DNA from: Triops longicaudatus
Taxonomy: Eukaryota; Arthropoda; Branchiopoda; Notostraca; Triopsidae
DNA length: 64,000 nt
Direction of reading: 5' to 3'
Assembly: GCA_022885665.1 (NCBI GenBank)
Contig: JAGQDJ010000014.1
Location: forward strand, 124,001 to 188,000
In this document: positions 28,401 through 39,982 of the stretch, in pieces
How the letters are laid out: every line of letters begins with the position of its first letter
Position numbering within the stretch: position 1 is the stretch's first letter
Made by a program: the position numbers and the translations under genes
Notes under the pieces: generated by a model
The model's input: only the letters and a program-made list of their open reading frames with translations
The model's database searches: none
What the model was told of the DNA's origin: nothing

Positions 28401-31400
28401 ACTTCAAGATTTGCAGAAGGAGTTGACAGCGGAGAAAACTACCTCCAAAGACGCCTTAGCCGCCAAAGAAAACGAAGTGACCGAATGCAAGAGCAATATT
28501 GCCCAAGTAAGCTTCACATTCCTGCTGTGACAACTCTTCAAACATTACTAATCACCATTTTTATTTTTATAAGTTTGTTATCTTTTACCCATTTATCTTT
28601 CTTTATTTTTATTGTTTTTATCTGTTTATTCATGTACGTACTTGCACCGTTACAGTTGAAGAAAATTGCCCGGAATTACAAAACCAAGTTCGAAGAATTG
28701 AAAACCGAACATGACAAATTGGTGGCTGAAAAGGAAACAGCGGCTCAGCAAGCTGTCGAAACGGCTACACCTGCTGCTGGCACTATTAGAGCCACCACCA
28801 CCGAAGGCGCTGCTCCGCCCACGGAGTCAGTCGAAGCTCGTGAAAATTTATCTGCCAGATGCGAAGAATTGGAGAAGCAGGTGACAGAATTGAAGAGTCA
28901 ATTGGATCAAATCAAAGCCGAGGCGGAAACTGCCAAGACGGAGGCAGCTGAACGTGAAGAAAAATCGCGGAACTTATTAAAGGGAGCACGGCAGAAGATC
29001 AGTACTTTAACGACCGCGAAGGACAATTTGACACGCGAGTTGGAAGAGTCGCGTGCCCGTATCGAAGCTGCTGACCAAGGTCAGGAGGAAGCCACGGTAA
29101 AGATGGCTGCGTTGAAGTCACAGTTAGAAGGCCGCATTGCGCGCCTCGAGCGGGAAAACGCTGAACTCCAAGCTGAACGCGAGCGTCTCAGAGTCGAATT
29201 AGATACTTGCACACAGAGAGTGCCGCTCTTGCAACGACAAGTTGAAACCTTGCAGAAACAATTGTCCCAACCAACACAAAATAAACCTGCTACTAGCGGA
29301 GCAGCAGAGAAACCGACGGAAGCGCCCCCTACCGCCAATATCCGACCTATGTCATCACCTGCTTCACGAGCCACGCCTCCCGTGCACGCGCAAGCCTCTT
29401 CGAGCAGTACGACAGGCGGTTTAAGCAAGACCACTCCTACAGCTTCAATCCGACCTATGGCTTTGGCGCCTGCCAGGACGGTAGTAGCCGCCGTTCAACC
29501 CACGCCCACTTCAGCAGTAGTCAGCATCACCCCTACAGTGATCATGGTACCTGCCACGGGTGTAGCTAGGGACGACGAACCAGTACCGTCGACGTCTGCC
29601 GGTAGCGAAACGGGCGTGAAACGTCGCAGGGAAGCGACGGGCGTGGTTTCAACATCCGAAACGCAACCCAAGAGAACGAGGGTGCAAGGTACGGAAGCAG
29701 CGGGTACAAGTACCGAAGTGGAAGAGGTAGGAGCGCGGCCCAGTGAAGAGGATGAGGAGCTTTTGGGCGAGGAAGAACGAGAAATGGAAGAAGGAGAAAT
29801 CCAAGAGGGTGAGGAGGAGGGAGACGCGGAGGTTGAAGTGGAGATTTTGGAGAATGAACGCGTTGGGGCCACGGATGAAGATTTATTCGTACTCGAAGTG
29901 GAACCGGAACCTGAGTCCACCGGATTGGAAGTAGAGCCCGAATCGGGTGACCAAGACAATGATGGGATGAGAGGTGAGGCCAGCGAGGGAGAATCCGATG
30001 GGGAGGTGGAAGAAGGAGGTACGGGGGTCGAAAATGAAGAACAAGAAATGGACGAAGAAAGGGAAGAATATGAAGATATTGAAGAAGAAGAAGAGGAGCA
30101 GAATGAAGGAGAGGAACCGAACGAAAGTAATCGCCCTGAGGCGGCAAGTGAAGCTGTGGAAGTTATTGGTAAGTCGAATGTTAAGGTTGTGTTCTTAGGT
30201 GCCAACCAAGTTCAATTATAACATGGTTGGGTCGGAAATTTCTTTTACTATGGAAAACTAGAAGCGCTATCTAGCGTTAAAAAATGGTCTCGTAGGTGTC
30301 TTTTTTAATGTTGATAACGGACGTGATCATTTTTACAAATCGATTTCATTTTTAATAGTGCTATTTAGAATTAATGCACTGTTCACCAACTTAAATATTA
30401 ATGTGTACAGTACATGAAATTCGGTTGCACGAACAAGAAGGAATTACTCTTGTGTGAAGAACTTCCTGTACAAAAGTTCGTTATAATGATACTTTTTAAT
30501 GTTTTTAAACCTTTTGACACATCGACATTAGGTTAAAATTCGACATAAAGGGTTGCTAGGCTGTTCTAGAATTATAACTTAATTTGTTTCTGCGATTTTA
30601 ATTCAGACATCGAAGACTCAAATGAAAGCTCAGCCGCCCGAGTGCCAGCGTTGCCCGAACCTTCGCAAGAAGGAGAGCTGGAAGCCATCCCATCGGTGTC
30701 GGTTCCTGCAACCCGCGAAGCAACACCCCCTTTGGAAGCTAGTACCTCTAGTTTAGCCACAAGCGCCGCCCCCGCACCGTTGATACCGGCACCATGGCCC
30801 GTGAGGAATGAGCGACTCCCTTCTATCGGTAGAACCAGCAACATGCAAATAGTAAGACAGTTCGCCTTTCCGGTTTCGTTCTTCATACTTAATTTAACAA
30901 TGAGTATACTAAATAAGGCGAAAATTATATAGGGGTTTGAAGAAGGAGACGACAGCATTGTTCCCAGCACTCCTGTCCTGTTACGGCCACGTGCCAATGA
31001 AGGTTTTGCAGAAGCAGTGAGTTCGCCGCATTCTTCAAGCGTAGTTCCTGGTGGTCCATCAGCGCGGTTCGTCTTTGGACCGGGCGAAGTGGGACAAGCG
31101 CAGTTGGGCAGCCAAGGTATGGACGATACGCGCATGGATTTGGGTAGTTTGGATGAAGGCACCGGCAGAAGTGTACCCAGCACTCCTTTACAACGTTCTC
31201 CACCAGGTAAGTTTCAGACTTCGACAAGACAGTACGTTTCTAAGCGTCTTGCTTTCGCTTTGCAAAGGGGATTTGGAAGAAGTAACAGAAACTTTCGAAA
31301 CTAACGAAGCCGAAAGTGGCGAGTTGCGGACCGAACCGGTGCCATCTATCGTAGTAACTCCAGCTACTGCCCTTGCGGCCGAGCCTCCGGCCGAAGACCG

Positions 31401-31966
31401 TGAACGTGAAGCAGAAGCTGCAGAAGGTATATTTATTATGCATTATTTGCAAAAATGTACATAACGTAGCTATAAATAACCATTCTAAGGCATTTTAAAT
31501 ATGTAAAATATAAATAATAAATTTTGAACGTTTTTGAGTAGAACAAGCCATTATGGGTGGCGAAGAGGAAGGAGAGTCGCGTGACGAGCCCACGGCTGAG
31601 CAACAAGCTGCTCTGTTAGCTCCAGAGGAAGACCCGCTTAGTGCACAAGCAGCTGGTGCGGGAAGGGAAGCATCTACGCGAGTTACACGCACAAGGGGCA
31701 GACCGCGTGGAAGTAGCGCTACGGGGCCAAGACGAGCCTCTGGTGCCCAGATGGGGACAAGGGGGCGTGGTAATCTCGCCATGGCTACGTCGTCACTGCA
31801 AGTAGCCCCACGCGTGCCTATTGTTTGGGAATCGCGTAATCCGGAAGCCCAGAGTGTTCCGCCGTTCGCAACACGGGGATCACCTCAATCGAGGGGTACG
31901 GGACGCGCCAGACGATCAAGAGGGAGTCCTGGTGTTCGGTATTCTAGGAGGCCACCGGGAGTTTAA
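22439..31966 (+). CDS. TPR: Nucleoprotein TPR (Megator), nuclear pore basket
   Basis: Nuclear-basket nucleoporin: a long coiled-coil scaffold involved in mRNA export and spindle-checkpoint tethering. Nineteen exons: 22439-22598, 22691-22853, 22973-23529, 23712-24118, 24242-24706, 24770-24910, 25015-25398, 25530-26040, 26109-26559, 26641-26798, 26855-27009, 27358-27585, 27661-27983, 28164-28506, 28656-30168, 30607-30851, 30933-31206, 31268-31426, 31542-31966. The 2353-residue product is close to human TPR (about 2360). Heptad coiled coil fills residues 1 to about 1690. Family stretches include AQTKLAELYK, VISQHLVTFRSIEELQ and LKKIARNYKTKFEEL. The tail has two basic clusters (KRRRE near 1803, PKRTR near 1821), a long acidic block, two VPSTP motifs and an Arg/Gly-rich end. 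An in-frame ATG at 22406 is an alternative start; 22439 was chosen because the resulting N-terminus resembles the family better. Intron 12 (75 bp) is stop-free and in frame, so retention is possible. Confidence 0.95.
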
Positions 31967-32114
31967 ACTAGGAAAGAGCTTCGCTCAAGAACATTTTTCT
32001 TTTTTTGCATTGACGTGATAGAAAAATTGAGTTCTGGTATTAATCGATTAATACATATAATTCTCGTAAATTATGTGTATTTTTATTTGGCAATACATAG
32101 CTGCATAATAAGCG

Positions 32115-32128
32115 AATAAATGAATAAA
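32115..32128 (+). promoter_or_regulatory. Tandem poly(A) signals for TPR
   Basis: AATAAA occurs at 32115-32120 and again at 32123-32128, about 150 bp after the TPR stop codon. Confidence 0.7.
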
Positions 32129-32209
32129 AGTCACTCAAGCAGTGTTATTCAAATTCTTCAGGGGCGTTACATGGAATTTGCATTAGGGAGCCAATGTTAC
32201 GAAATATTT

Positions 32210-32215
32210 TTTATT
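32210..32215 (-). promoter_or_regulatory. Poly(A) signal for the Fas3-like gene
   Basis: AATAAA on the minus strand about 390 bp after the stop of the Fas3-like gene. A second minus-strand copy at 32082-32087 lies beyond the TPR signals and would make the transcripts overlap. Confidence 0.5.
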
Positions 32216-32603
32216 TTGCAATCAAGTACTAAGGACGCAGTATTGACAAAAAAAATCAACAAACGCGAATCGCCAAACATCAGTGAAGCGTACGATAAAT
32301 CTCAAGTAAATGAACAACATAATTCAGTATGAGAAATGTGGGTTGCTCGATGCACCCTACCATGCTAAGGATAGCAGAATCGAGCACCGGGAATGTTAAC
32401 TCTCGGTTGACTCATCTGGCCAGATAAATCTTGCCTTATTCACTTCCCTTAATCATCGCCGCAAAGTTTAGAGAACTAACCAATTTGGCCAACCGACCGG
32501 AACAACCGAGTGACGTTTAGCCTTTCAGACAACTGTATTTGCATCGCTTACCCTTGGGCAACGCGGCTCAACACCAAGGACGAAAAGTGTGGTGTTCAGA
32601 AAT

Positions 32604-33936
32604 TTAGCATGCAGTCAAGATTGTTACAGCGAACGCGATCAAAAACAAAATCCATTGCGAAAGCCCGAGCATACTTTTACTCGCTTTAGACGGCTGCACT
32701 CCTATGAAACTTTGAACGAGGTATCTTGTGGTTTTGCTCTCGTAGTTCACGAGATTAATAACCTCGAGGTAGATACCGGGTTCGGAATCACGTGTCTCCA
32801 CAGATTCTATGTTTAAGCGATAAGTGTAACTAAAATTAGCGTTGGCTTCACCTAGAAATCCTCGGTAATTTTCGTCGACGGGATCGTCTAGTGTAGGTTC
32901 CACTTCCAGTTTGTCGCTAGAATTTGTAGGCAGGATCCATGTAACGCGATGTGGGCGGGGATTTGCGTGTATGGTTACATGTATTTCGCCAAATCTTGAT
33001 TTCTGGAAACCATAGATTTTTTTAGAGCCCTGAGGTAACGGAGCGACTGTATCGGGATTAAAAAATCAGAATTCTGCTTTTGTTAGCAATGCAATCCTTA
33101 CAATGTACGATAAGGCGTGTTTCTGCACCAGTGTTTTCACTACCCTCTAACCATGGCGCTTGAACTCGGCACCGTAACGTTTTGGAATGTTCGTTAGGAT
33201 GGAATGCTCGTGTTAAAACACTTCTTAGTAGGAAAAGTCCGCTAGGCGTCTTCTGTAACGTTATATTGGATTCTTTCTCGTCAAGCAACTCGTTCCCTGC
33301 ACGAGGGTCTGTCATTATCCGCCATTTAAGTAATAGATAAGTTTCAAAATTTTTACCTAGCTCCCATACTACAAAGGGAAGCGGCCTTACATCCCTTACT
33401 ATACATTCAACTTGTTTAACCTCGCCAGCTGTAGTAACGAGGACGGTGGATGCAGGACTCAAGCTCACACTCCCGAAGCCTAGTATAAGTAAACGTTTAG
33501 AAACAGCTTAATAAAGACGTCTGGAATGTTACTTATCACGGAAATCGTAGTACTGGCCGTGCCAACAAGCGTTCCGCTAGGATATGAGAATAGCTTACAG
33601 ACCCATTTGCCGACTAAATCCTCCGCTGCTGTCCCCTGTGATTGGACTTTTAGGAAACAACAAACGCCAATTGCTTTTAGTAATACTTTTACCTACCTCC
33701 ACTGAGCAACTCGAGTTATTCATATCGCGTGGTCTTAGTCTACCGTCAAGTTTTACAACAACTTCTCTGTAGTTTATTTCCCATTTACAAGTACTACCGC
33801 CTTCGCTCGAACTTTTGCACGACACGGGAAAAAATTCTCCCGGTCGTACTGGCTTTACGGGGTCAATAGACACCTGACATGATACTAAGCATAAACATGA
33901 CAGAATTATCACAGACCAACAAAAGAGAACAGGCAT
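32604..33936 (-). CDS. Fasciclin-3-like Ig cell-surface protein, tail-less
   Basis: Four exons (33936-33697, 33635-33533, 33479-33102, 33046-32604) give 387 residues. There is a signal peptide (hydrophobic residues 3 to about 20), then three Ig-like domains. Domain 1 has the paired cysteines and a GKWVCKLF closing motif. Domain 2 has VECIVRD and LRCRVQAPW. Domain 3 lacks an obvious disulfide but carries IYGFQ, VTIHANPRP and VTWIL; this order and spacing resemble Drosophila fasciclin-3 domain 3 (from memory). Several N-glycosylation sequons are present (NSS, NIT, NFS). The protein ends in a hydrophobic segment (WILFLIAFAVTILTAC) with no cytoplasmic tail, unlike fasciclin-3, which suggests a GPI anchor or tail-less membrane anchor. 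Homophilic adhesion is an inference. Exon 1 has two possible donors 4 bp apart; only the first keeps frame. Head-to-head with Sec15, 846 bp between starts. Confidence 0.7.
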
Positions 33937-34782
33937 GGTAACAACACGTTGTCAGCTTAAAACTAAGAAATGGATAGTGAGTACTAGCACATGCATGACA
34001 TGCATAAGTAGAGAAACACATTCAATCCCTCAATGTGCAATCAAAACAAACAGTCTAACTACTAGGCGCTTGCGTCAGCGTTCTTGTGTCACGATGCGCT
34101 TTCGCATGGTCCATAACCCATATCGAAACTCATGCAAATGGCAAGTTTTTCACTGCTACCAAAATGGCCTATCGCGAAAAAAAAAAATCTTCTGATTTGG
34201 GTTGAATTTATGTTAAGTAGTCGACCATGAGAAACCGCTCCGGCTGACCGAAAGGTCCAACACGTATTAACAACAATGTGCCACAATAGGCGCAAGGCTA
34301 CGTGGGTAGCTAATGAAACATTGTAACAAAAAGAAGTCTAAGTGACAGGGTTGCAGAGTAATCATGAGAGTATATGTGAGGTAGCACTCGCAGAAATGTC
34401 TAGCTGACTAGCACAGGGACGTTTATTCATGTATTAGTAAGATACGAATTATGTGCTTTACGAACATTGAGCGCTGTCGGCATGTTCAAACTAGTTTGTT
34501 TATGGAGCTGTCATGGATGAAGGCCAAAGATATGAAATTAATCCATAAATGATTATATTTGAGGCCAAAAATGATTATACGAGCACATTCTCGTGAATGC
34601 GCTCTTTGAATTGAGAAAAATTGGCGCGAGTTAATTTCCGTAAAAGTCGCTTTACCTATAGATGGCGGAAGCTTGCAGGGGTGTTTCCATCAACCAAAAC
34701 AACAGCTGACGGGAGACCAAAAATTCCTTAGTTCTGTGATAAAAACTATGAGATTATCTCTTGATTAAAAACCAGAAGTGTA
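33937..34782. other. Head-to-head intergenic region, Fas3-like / Sec15
   Basis: Contains the 5' flanks of both divergent genes and must hold both promoters. No TATA box or other confident element was recognised. The frame at 34089-34295 (minus) is not supported as a gene. Confidence 0.6.
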
Positions 34783-37700
34783 ATGGAGGAAAGCAGCAAG
34801 GAAACCAAAAATAATTATGATGTTCTTTTACAAGAAATAGAAGCGATTGACGATTACTGGGGACCTACTTTTAGGTAAACAAAAATAATCTGGTCACTTA
34901 GAAATCCGTTTTATTCTTTTCTTTTCGTTTTCTGGCTAAACAGAGCTATTTATGATGGAGCCGACCATGGACAATTTATGGAAAAACTTGATGGAAGAAT
35001 CAAGTCCTATGACCGTGACATTGAACGCATGTGCAATGTTTATTACCAAGGCTTCATTGACGCCATCAGAGAACTTCTCCAAGTCCGTAGTCAAGCTAAA
35101 AGACTTCATGTAAGCTTTAAAAATCCTATTTCATTCGGTTTCTTCTATCAAGCTCTTTTCTTAGACCGAAATTGTAGGCATTGACACCGATCTCCAAAAG
35201 TCATTAGACCAGCTCGAAACAAACACTTTGGAATTAACGAAAGCCCGTAAAGTGCAGGCAAATATCGGGTCGTCTATCGAAGCACTTAAAGCTTGTCTTC
35301 CCGTCTTGAACATGTATAGCAAACTACAAAAGCAAATGCACGATAAACGGTAACTTATAGTGCCACTGGGTTTTGCTTTCAACTTGATCTTTGAAAATGG
35401 TTGAATTCCCAGATATTATCCAGCATTAAAAACCCTGGAACAGTTGGAGCATGTCCAGTTACCCCGAATCGCCAAATACCGTTTCTCTCAACACATGACG
35501 GAGACAATCCCAAAGTAAATCGTTTTAGAGGTGACATGGTGTAGTTTCAATCATTAAATCCTACTTTTGTTTTTTCGCATTAGAGTGCGGCAAAGCATAA
35601 AAGATGCATCAATGGATGACCTTCGCGATTTTCTGGAAAATATACGCAAATATTCTTCTAAAATTGGTGAAGTGGCCATGCGACATGTCGCTCAACAACT
35701 GCAAAGAGAACCAAGATTGTCTACTACGCTTTCACGGCATAAAATATTCGTCAATCCTTTTACAGGTTGAGGAATAATTTTCTTCATTTATAAATTCCTT
35801 TTCTGGTAAATAAAAAATCTTTCTTTTCCCAATGCATAGATGATTTGGGGTACGAAGATATGGCTGAAAGCAGCCAAGATAGTGAAGAAGACATCAGCGC
35901 CCAAGAGTTGGTGGATTTTTCGCCCGTATATCGCTGTCTACACATCCATACTGTGCTGGACGACAAAGAAGCCTTCGAAGACTATTATCGCAAACAACGT
36001 AAGAAGCAAGCTCAACTAGCTTTGGAATCTCCCACCAATATGGTAAATAACTATCCTAACTTGAGCCTTGACTAGTTGCCAGAATTCGTGGGATTGAATA
36101 ATTAAATCACGTTTTGAGTTTTTGTAATTTTTTTTATTATATTTTTTTTTATATATATATGTAGCATGAAAACATCGAAAGTTACCGCCAGTACTTCCAT
36201 GGCGTTGTGGGGTTCTTTGTCGTTGAAGACAGACTAATGAACACGGCTGGGACGCTTGTTAGTAAAACATACTTGGAAGAGGTTTGGTCCATGGCCGTTT
36301 CGAGAGTCATTTCTGCCATTCGCACTCATTCGGTAAGATTTCATTGGGAACTTGCCTCCTGCTATGTCACAATTTTTATATTTACTTTCTGTTCTCGATG
36401 TTTAGTTTTTCTTTCTATCGTTCAGCCGTCTTTTCCCATTTCTCAGATATGGATTCGTATGCGGTTATGATCTAGTTTCAAATTGGTCAATGCCTTTTTT
36501 TATTTTTAGTCTTATTGCACGGAGCCGGTGTTGATGCTGAAGATAAAAAATTTGGTGATGCTTCTCTGCAGTGCCTTAAAAGTAAGAAAACAGAAAGGAC
36601 GGATTGTTCCTGGTAGTTTAAATTTTTAATTTTATTTTCTTAATTGCAGAGCTACGGGTATAGTGTAAATTCCATGATGGAACTTTTGCAAGAATTGAGG
36701 GATCATTACCATGAAGTATTAATGCAACGATGGGTGCATGTCTTCCGAGAGATTTTCGAGGAAGATAATTATCATCCTATTCACGTAAACCTTTAGAAAG
36801 CTGAGTGGCGTAACATGGAGCGCGTAAAACATCATTTTCAAATTATTTCTAGGTATCGACACCTGTGGAATACCAAAACATCATTGAGTCATTTCCCTTT
36901 AAGGATCCAAGCTTAGAGATGTCGCCGTTTCCAAAGAAGTTCCCCTTTTCTTCTATGGTACCGCGAGTTTACGAAGAAATGGGACTCTTTATCGAAGCTT
37001 GCTTGCAGTTTTCGCAAGATTTGGGACTTAGGTTGCATCCTTTCATAGTTTCTTTTGGATTGCATAAAACTCATTTTCAAATTGCACACATAGTCACAGT
37101 GAAGTGGATGACATGTTAAGGAAATCGACCAACTTGCTGTTAACGCGAACTTTGAGTGGTTGTCTATCGAGTTTGATCAAACGACCTTCACTGTCTTTGC
37201 TCCAGTTGATCCAGATCTCTATAAATACCATTTATTTAGAAAACTCCAGCTCACACTTGGAAGACTTCATTGCCAAATTCACTGTGTAAGCTTGTCTTCC
37301 ATTTTTTTTTTTCAAATTCATGGAACATTTCAAAATTCAAAAAATGTATTACCCCTTAGATTGCGAAGGGATAATTCGCACGTTGCGCGTTTACAAGGGC
37401 GTGCTGTATTCCGGGACGTCAGATCGGAAGCTGAGCAACAGATCTATGAACAGATGAAACGCAAAATTGACGAATTTTTGGAACTCAGCAACTATGATTG
37501 GATGCTCGCCGAACCTTCTGGTCAAGCCTCGAGTTATTTGCTCGATTTAATGGCCTTTTTAAAAAGCACTTTTGAAGCCTTCACGAATTTGCCGGTTGGT
37601 TTCCATTTTGACTTGTTTTTATGCATTAATTCGCTTGCGTGTGTCTCTTTCTGTAAGGGACTCCAGTATTACTTTCACATGTTTCTACCCATGTTTCTGA

Positions 37701-38290
37701 ATATTAATATCCTTTAACACAGGCTCACGTGGCTCAAACAGCGTGTTTATCTTCTTGCCAACATATCGCCCGCACGCTTATGGATATGTTAATGGATGAA
37801 GAAATGAAACAAGTGTCAACGGGGGCGCTGCAGCAAGTCAACTTGGACGTGATTCAGTGCGAACAATTCGCGGCTTCTGAACCCGTTTCTGGGTTCGATG
37901 ATGGTGCTTTGCTGTTGTGTTTTGCGGATTTGCGGCAATTGCTCGATTTGTTTATGGCCTGGGATTGGTCTACGTACTTCCACGACTACGGCCAAGATGG
38001 TAGCAAGTATTTGCGGGTGTCACCACAAAGAGCCGTTGTGTTGCTAGAAAAGTAATTAATACCTTAAAGGAAACCCTTCTCTAACTCAACGGGTGTCCTT
38101 ATTTTATTATGTTTCATATCAAATTCGTTCGTATGGCTTGGAAAAATTTTTCGTTGTTTTCCCCAGGTTGCGCGAAGCCGACAAGAAAAATATGTTTTCT
38201 GTGTTGAAGAAAAGTGAACGCGATAAGAAGAAACTCATGGAAACCGTTCTTCGCCAACTACGCCAATTATTGCAACAGTCGAACGCTTGA
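34783..38290 (+). CDS. EXOC6: Exocyst complex component 6 (Sec15)
   Basis: Subunit of the octameric exocyst, which tethers secretory vesicles to the plasma membrane; Sec15 is the Rab11/Sec4 effector. Fourteen exons: 34783-34874, 34944-35109, 35165-35349, 35413-35514, 35584-35765, 35840-36042, 36165-36332, 36510-36581, 36650-36784, 36853-37031, 37100-37285, 37360-37594, 37723-38051, 38167-38290. The product is 785 residues (human about 804). Family landmarks run in order: FMEKLDGRIKSYDRDIERMC, LVDFSPVYRCLHI, YYRKQRKKQA, VVGFFVVEDRL, PFPKKFPFSSMVP, EVDDMLRKSTNLLLTRTLSG, LSNYDWM, VAQTACLSSC, FADLRQLLDLFMAWDWSTY and NERDKKKLMETV. The last matches the conserved C-terminal end. The chance intronic open frame at 37300-37358 mimics coding sequence, but the acceptor at 37359 restores the expected alignment. 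An AATAAA 161 bp past the stop ends the gene. Confidence 0.96.
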
Positions 38291-38450
38291 AAGGAAAAAC
38301 TGGAAGCTACAACTATGAATTGTAAAGAAAAAGGACTTAAGTTTCCAAGTTGGTGTATTGGTAATCAGTCTAATCCATACACAGCTCGCCTTCTTTCGTT
38401 GCATTCACGTTCATTAAACTTTCTCACGTATAAAAAATAATCAGCTAATG

Positions 38451-38456
38451 AATAAA
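38451..38456 (+). promoter_or_regulatory. Poly(A) signal for EXOC6
   Basis: AATAAA 161 bp after the EXOC6 stop, inside the 281-bp gap to the convergent TNFR-like gene. Confidence 0.65.
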
Positions 38457-38571
38457 AATCATGTACAGTCCAAAAACGCTTAAGATAATGGATTTGATCA
38501 CTTGTAAATTCATCACACGTTGTCACATAGCAACTGCAATGGCAGAATATTTATATGTCAATTGGACCCAT

Positions 38572-39982
38572 TTAAGGATCATAGTGAGAATCAAGTATAA
38601 CAACTCGACGCGAACGACGCACCACAATCCGCGCCCCAACTTCTAGCACGACCTCCACTGTGTCTTCCGGATCTTCATGGGAGGAGCTTGATGCATTTCG
38701 GCGACGCCCAGCCTCTGACGCCCCTAAACCTGAATCAATTGATGTGTTGTACTCTAATCCTGTTTGCAGTAGGTCTCTGGCACCAATAATGGCCAAAAAT
38801 GCATAGCGCGGTGAATTGAGCTCATTGGACGAATTTTCACCAGATGCCGCATAAGGAAAGGCAGGAAACTGGTCTGAATGAAAGACAGCGGGTGAAGATG
38901 ACCACCTCGTTATTGAAAGGCTATCCATGACGGAGGAGTCTGTCGATATATTTGGCAAAGATTGCGTTATCGGCGACCAATAAAAGGGATTAGGCGGAGG
39001 TAAGGAAACAGGTGACACACTGCGATTCCGCGGTCCAACCCCCATGCTATTGCTGCCCGGTGCATCCTCCACACTGTAATCATGTAACGAGATTGAAACT
39101 TAGAATTCTGACTAAACCTCCAGATAACTGTCATTATTTAAATTTAGTTTACTCTAAATCTGGCACCCAAACGGATGGAATGGTTTCGCTGCTTCCGTAG
39201 ATGTCTTCACTTTCTTCTAAAATCGCGTCATCGTTCCGCCCGGCATTTTGATCGTCTTCAATAAGCTCAGCGAACCTAGTTGCCAACTTAATTAGTGAGT
39301 CGTACAACAAAAAAGCTATTTTACCTTCGATCTGGTTGGCACTGTTCATTTTGGACAGTTTCTTTCTGGCCAACCACTTCAGTGACGAAAGTGGACTCAG
39401 ATCCTACCCTCATTGGCAAAGAGAATTGGTAAGGGGGCGGGTCATTAGGTGAGGGAGCTCTGACCAAAAGCGACTGTTCTTCCGTCTGTGGACGCCTCAT
39501 GCGTTGGTCTATTGTTCTCTTGATTTTCCATAAATAGACACCCAACAGTGTCCCGAAGATTACGAACAGTCCGCATCCAAGCAAGCTCCAAAGAACGTAC
39601 ATGCTTTCTGAACGTCTGACATGTTCCCCTGGTGTATTTCGCTGCAACCGGGATACAGGTTTGCAATGAATCGAGTACTTTTGGTCCGTAAGTTCGTCCG
39701 ACTGAAATCTACAAGAAAAACAAAAACAACGCGAACTTGCGAATCCGACTTACTTAAATAAAGTTACCCCAACAAACAAGGTCCGCAATCGATTCGTTTT
39801 TTGGCACAGTTACGCAAACCTTTGCTACGCTCGCGCTTATATATCCCGCAGTCTATACATGGCACACATCTCCGCGACGACGTACAGTAAGTCGACGATG
39901 GACAGTTCTGGTCCACAAGACACTCGTCGACTTCAGCACTCACAACGTTCAGCATGAGGAGTATGCCCAGAATTGTCCACAT
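38572..39982 (-). CDS. TNFR-like single-pass receptor (Grindelwald/Wengen-type candidate)
   Basis: Four exons (39982-39768, 39708-39325, 39275-39153, 39073-38572) encode 407 residues: signal peptide (1-16), a compact ectodomain with 10 cysteines between residues 21 and 87, one transmembrane helix (about 109-132, followed by KIKR stop-transfer) and a 270-residue cytoplasmic tail. The cysteine run (C21, C27, C33, C39, C42, C45, C59, C66, C69, C87; ending CAKKRIDCGPCLLGF) looks like a single TNFR-type cysteine-rich module, as in insect TNF receptors, but similarity is short. The tail has a PPPY motif at 162-165, a possible WW-domain/Nedd4-family ligase site, an acidic stretch, and a Ser/Pro-rich region. 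No death domain is visible. Intron 2 is only 49 bp. The family assignment is tentative; any small cysteine-rich receptor could fit. Tail-to-tail with EXOC6. Confidence 0.65.

Larger units (their letters stand above)
31967..32603. other. Tail-to-tail gap, TPR / Fas3-like
   Basis: The 3' ends of TPR (plus) and the Fas3-like gene (minus) face each other here. It holds two plus-strand AATAAA signals and a minus-strand AATAAA about 80 bp further on. The small frame at 32120-32332 is not supported as a gene. Confidence 0.7.

Noticed and set aside
29495..30205. 236-codon minus-strand frame rich in Ser/Pro
   Set aside because: Antisense shadow of the acidic Glu-rich TPR exon; GAA/GAG repeats read as Ser/Leu codons on the other strand.
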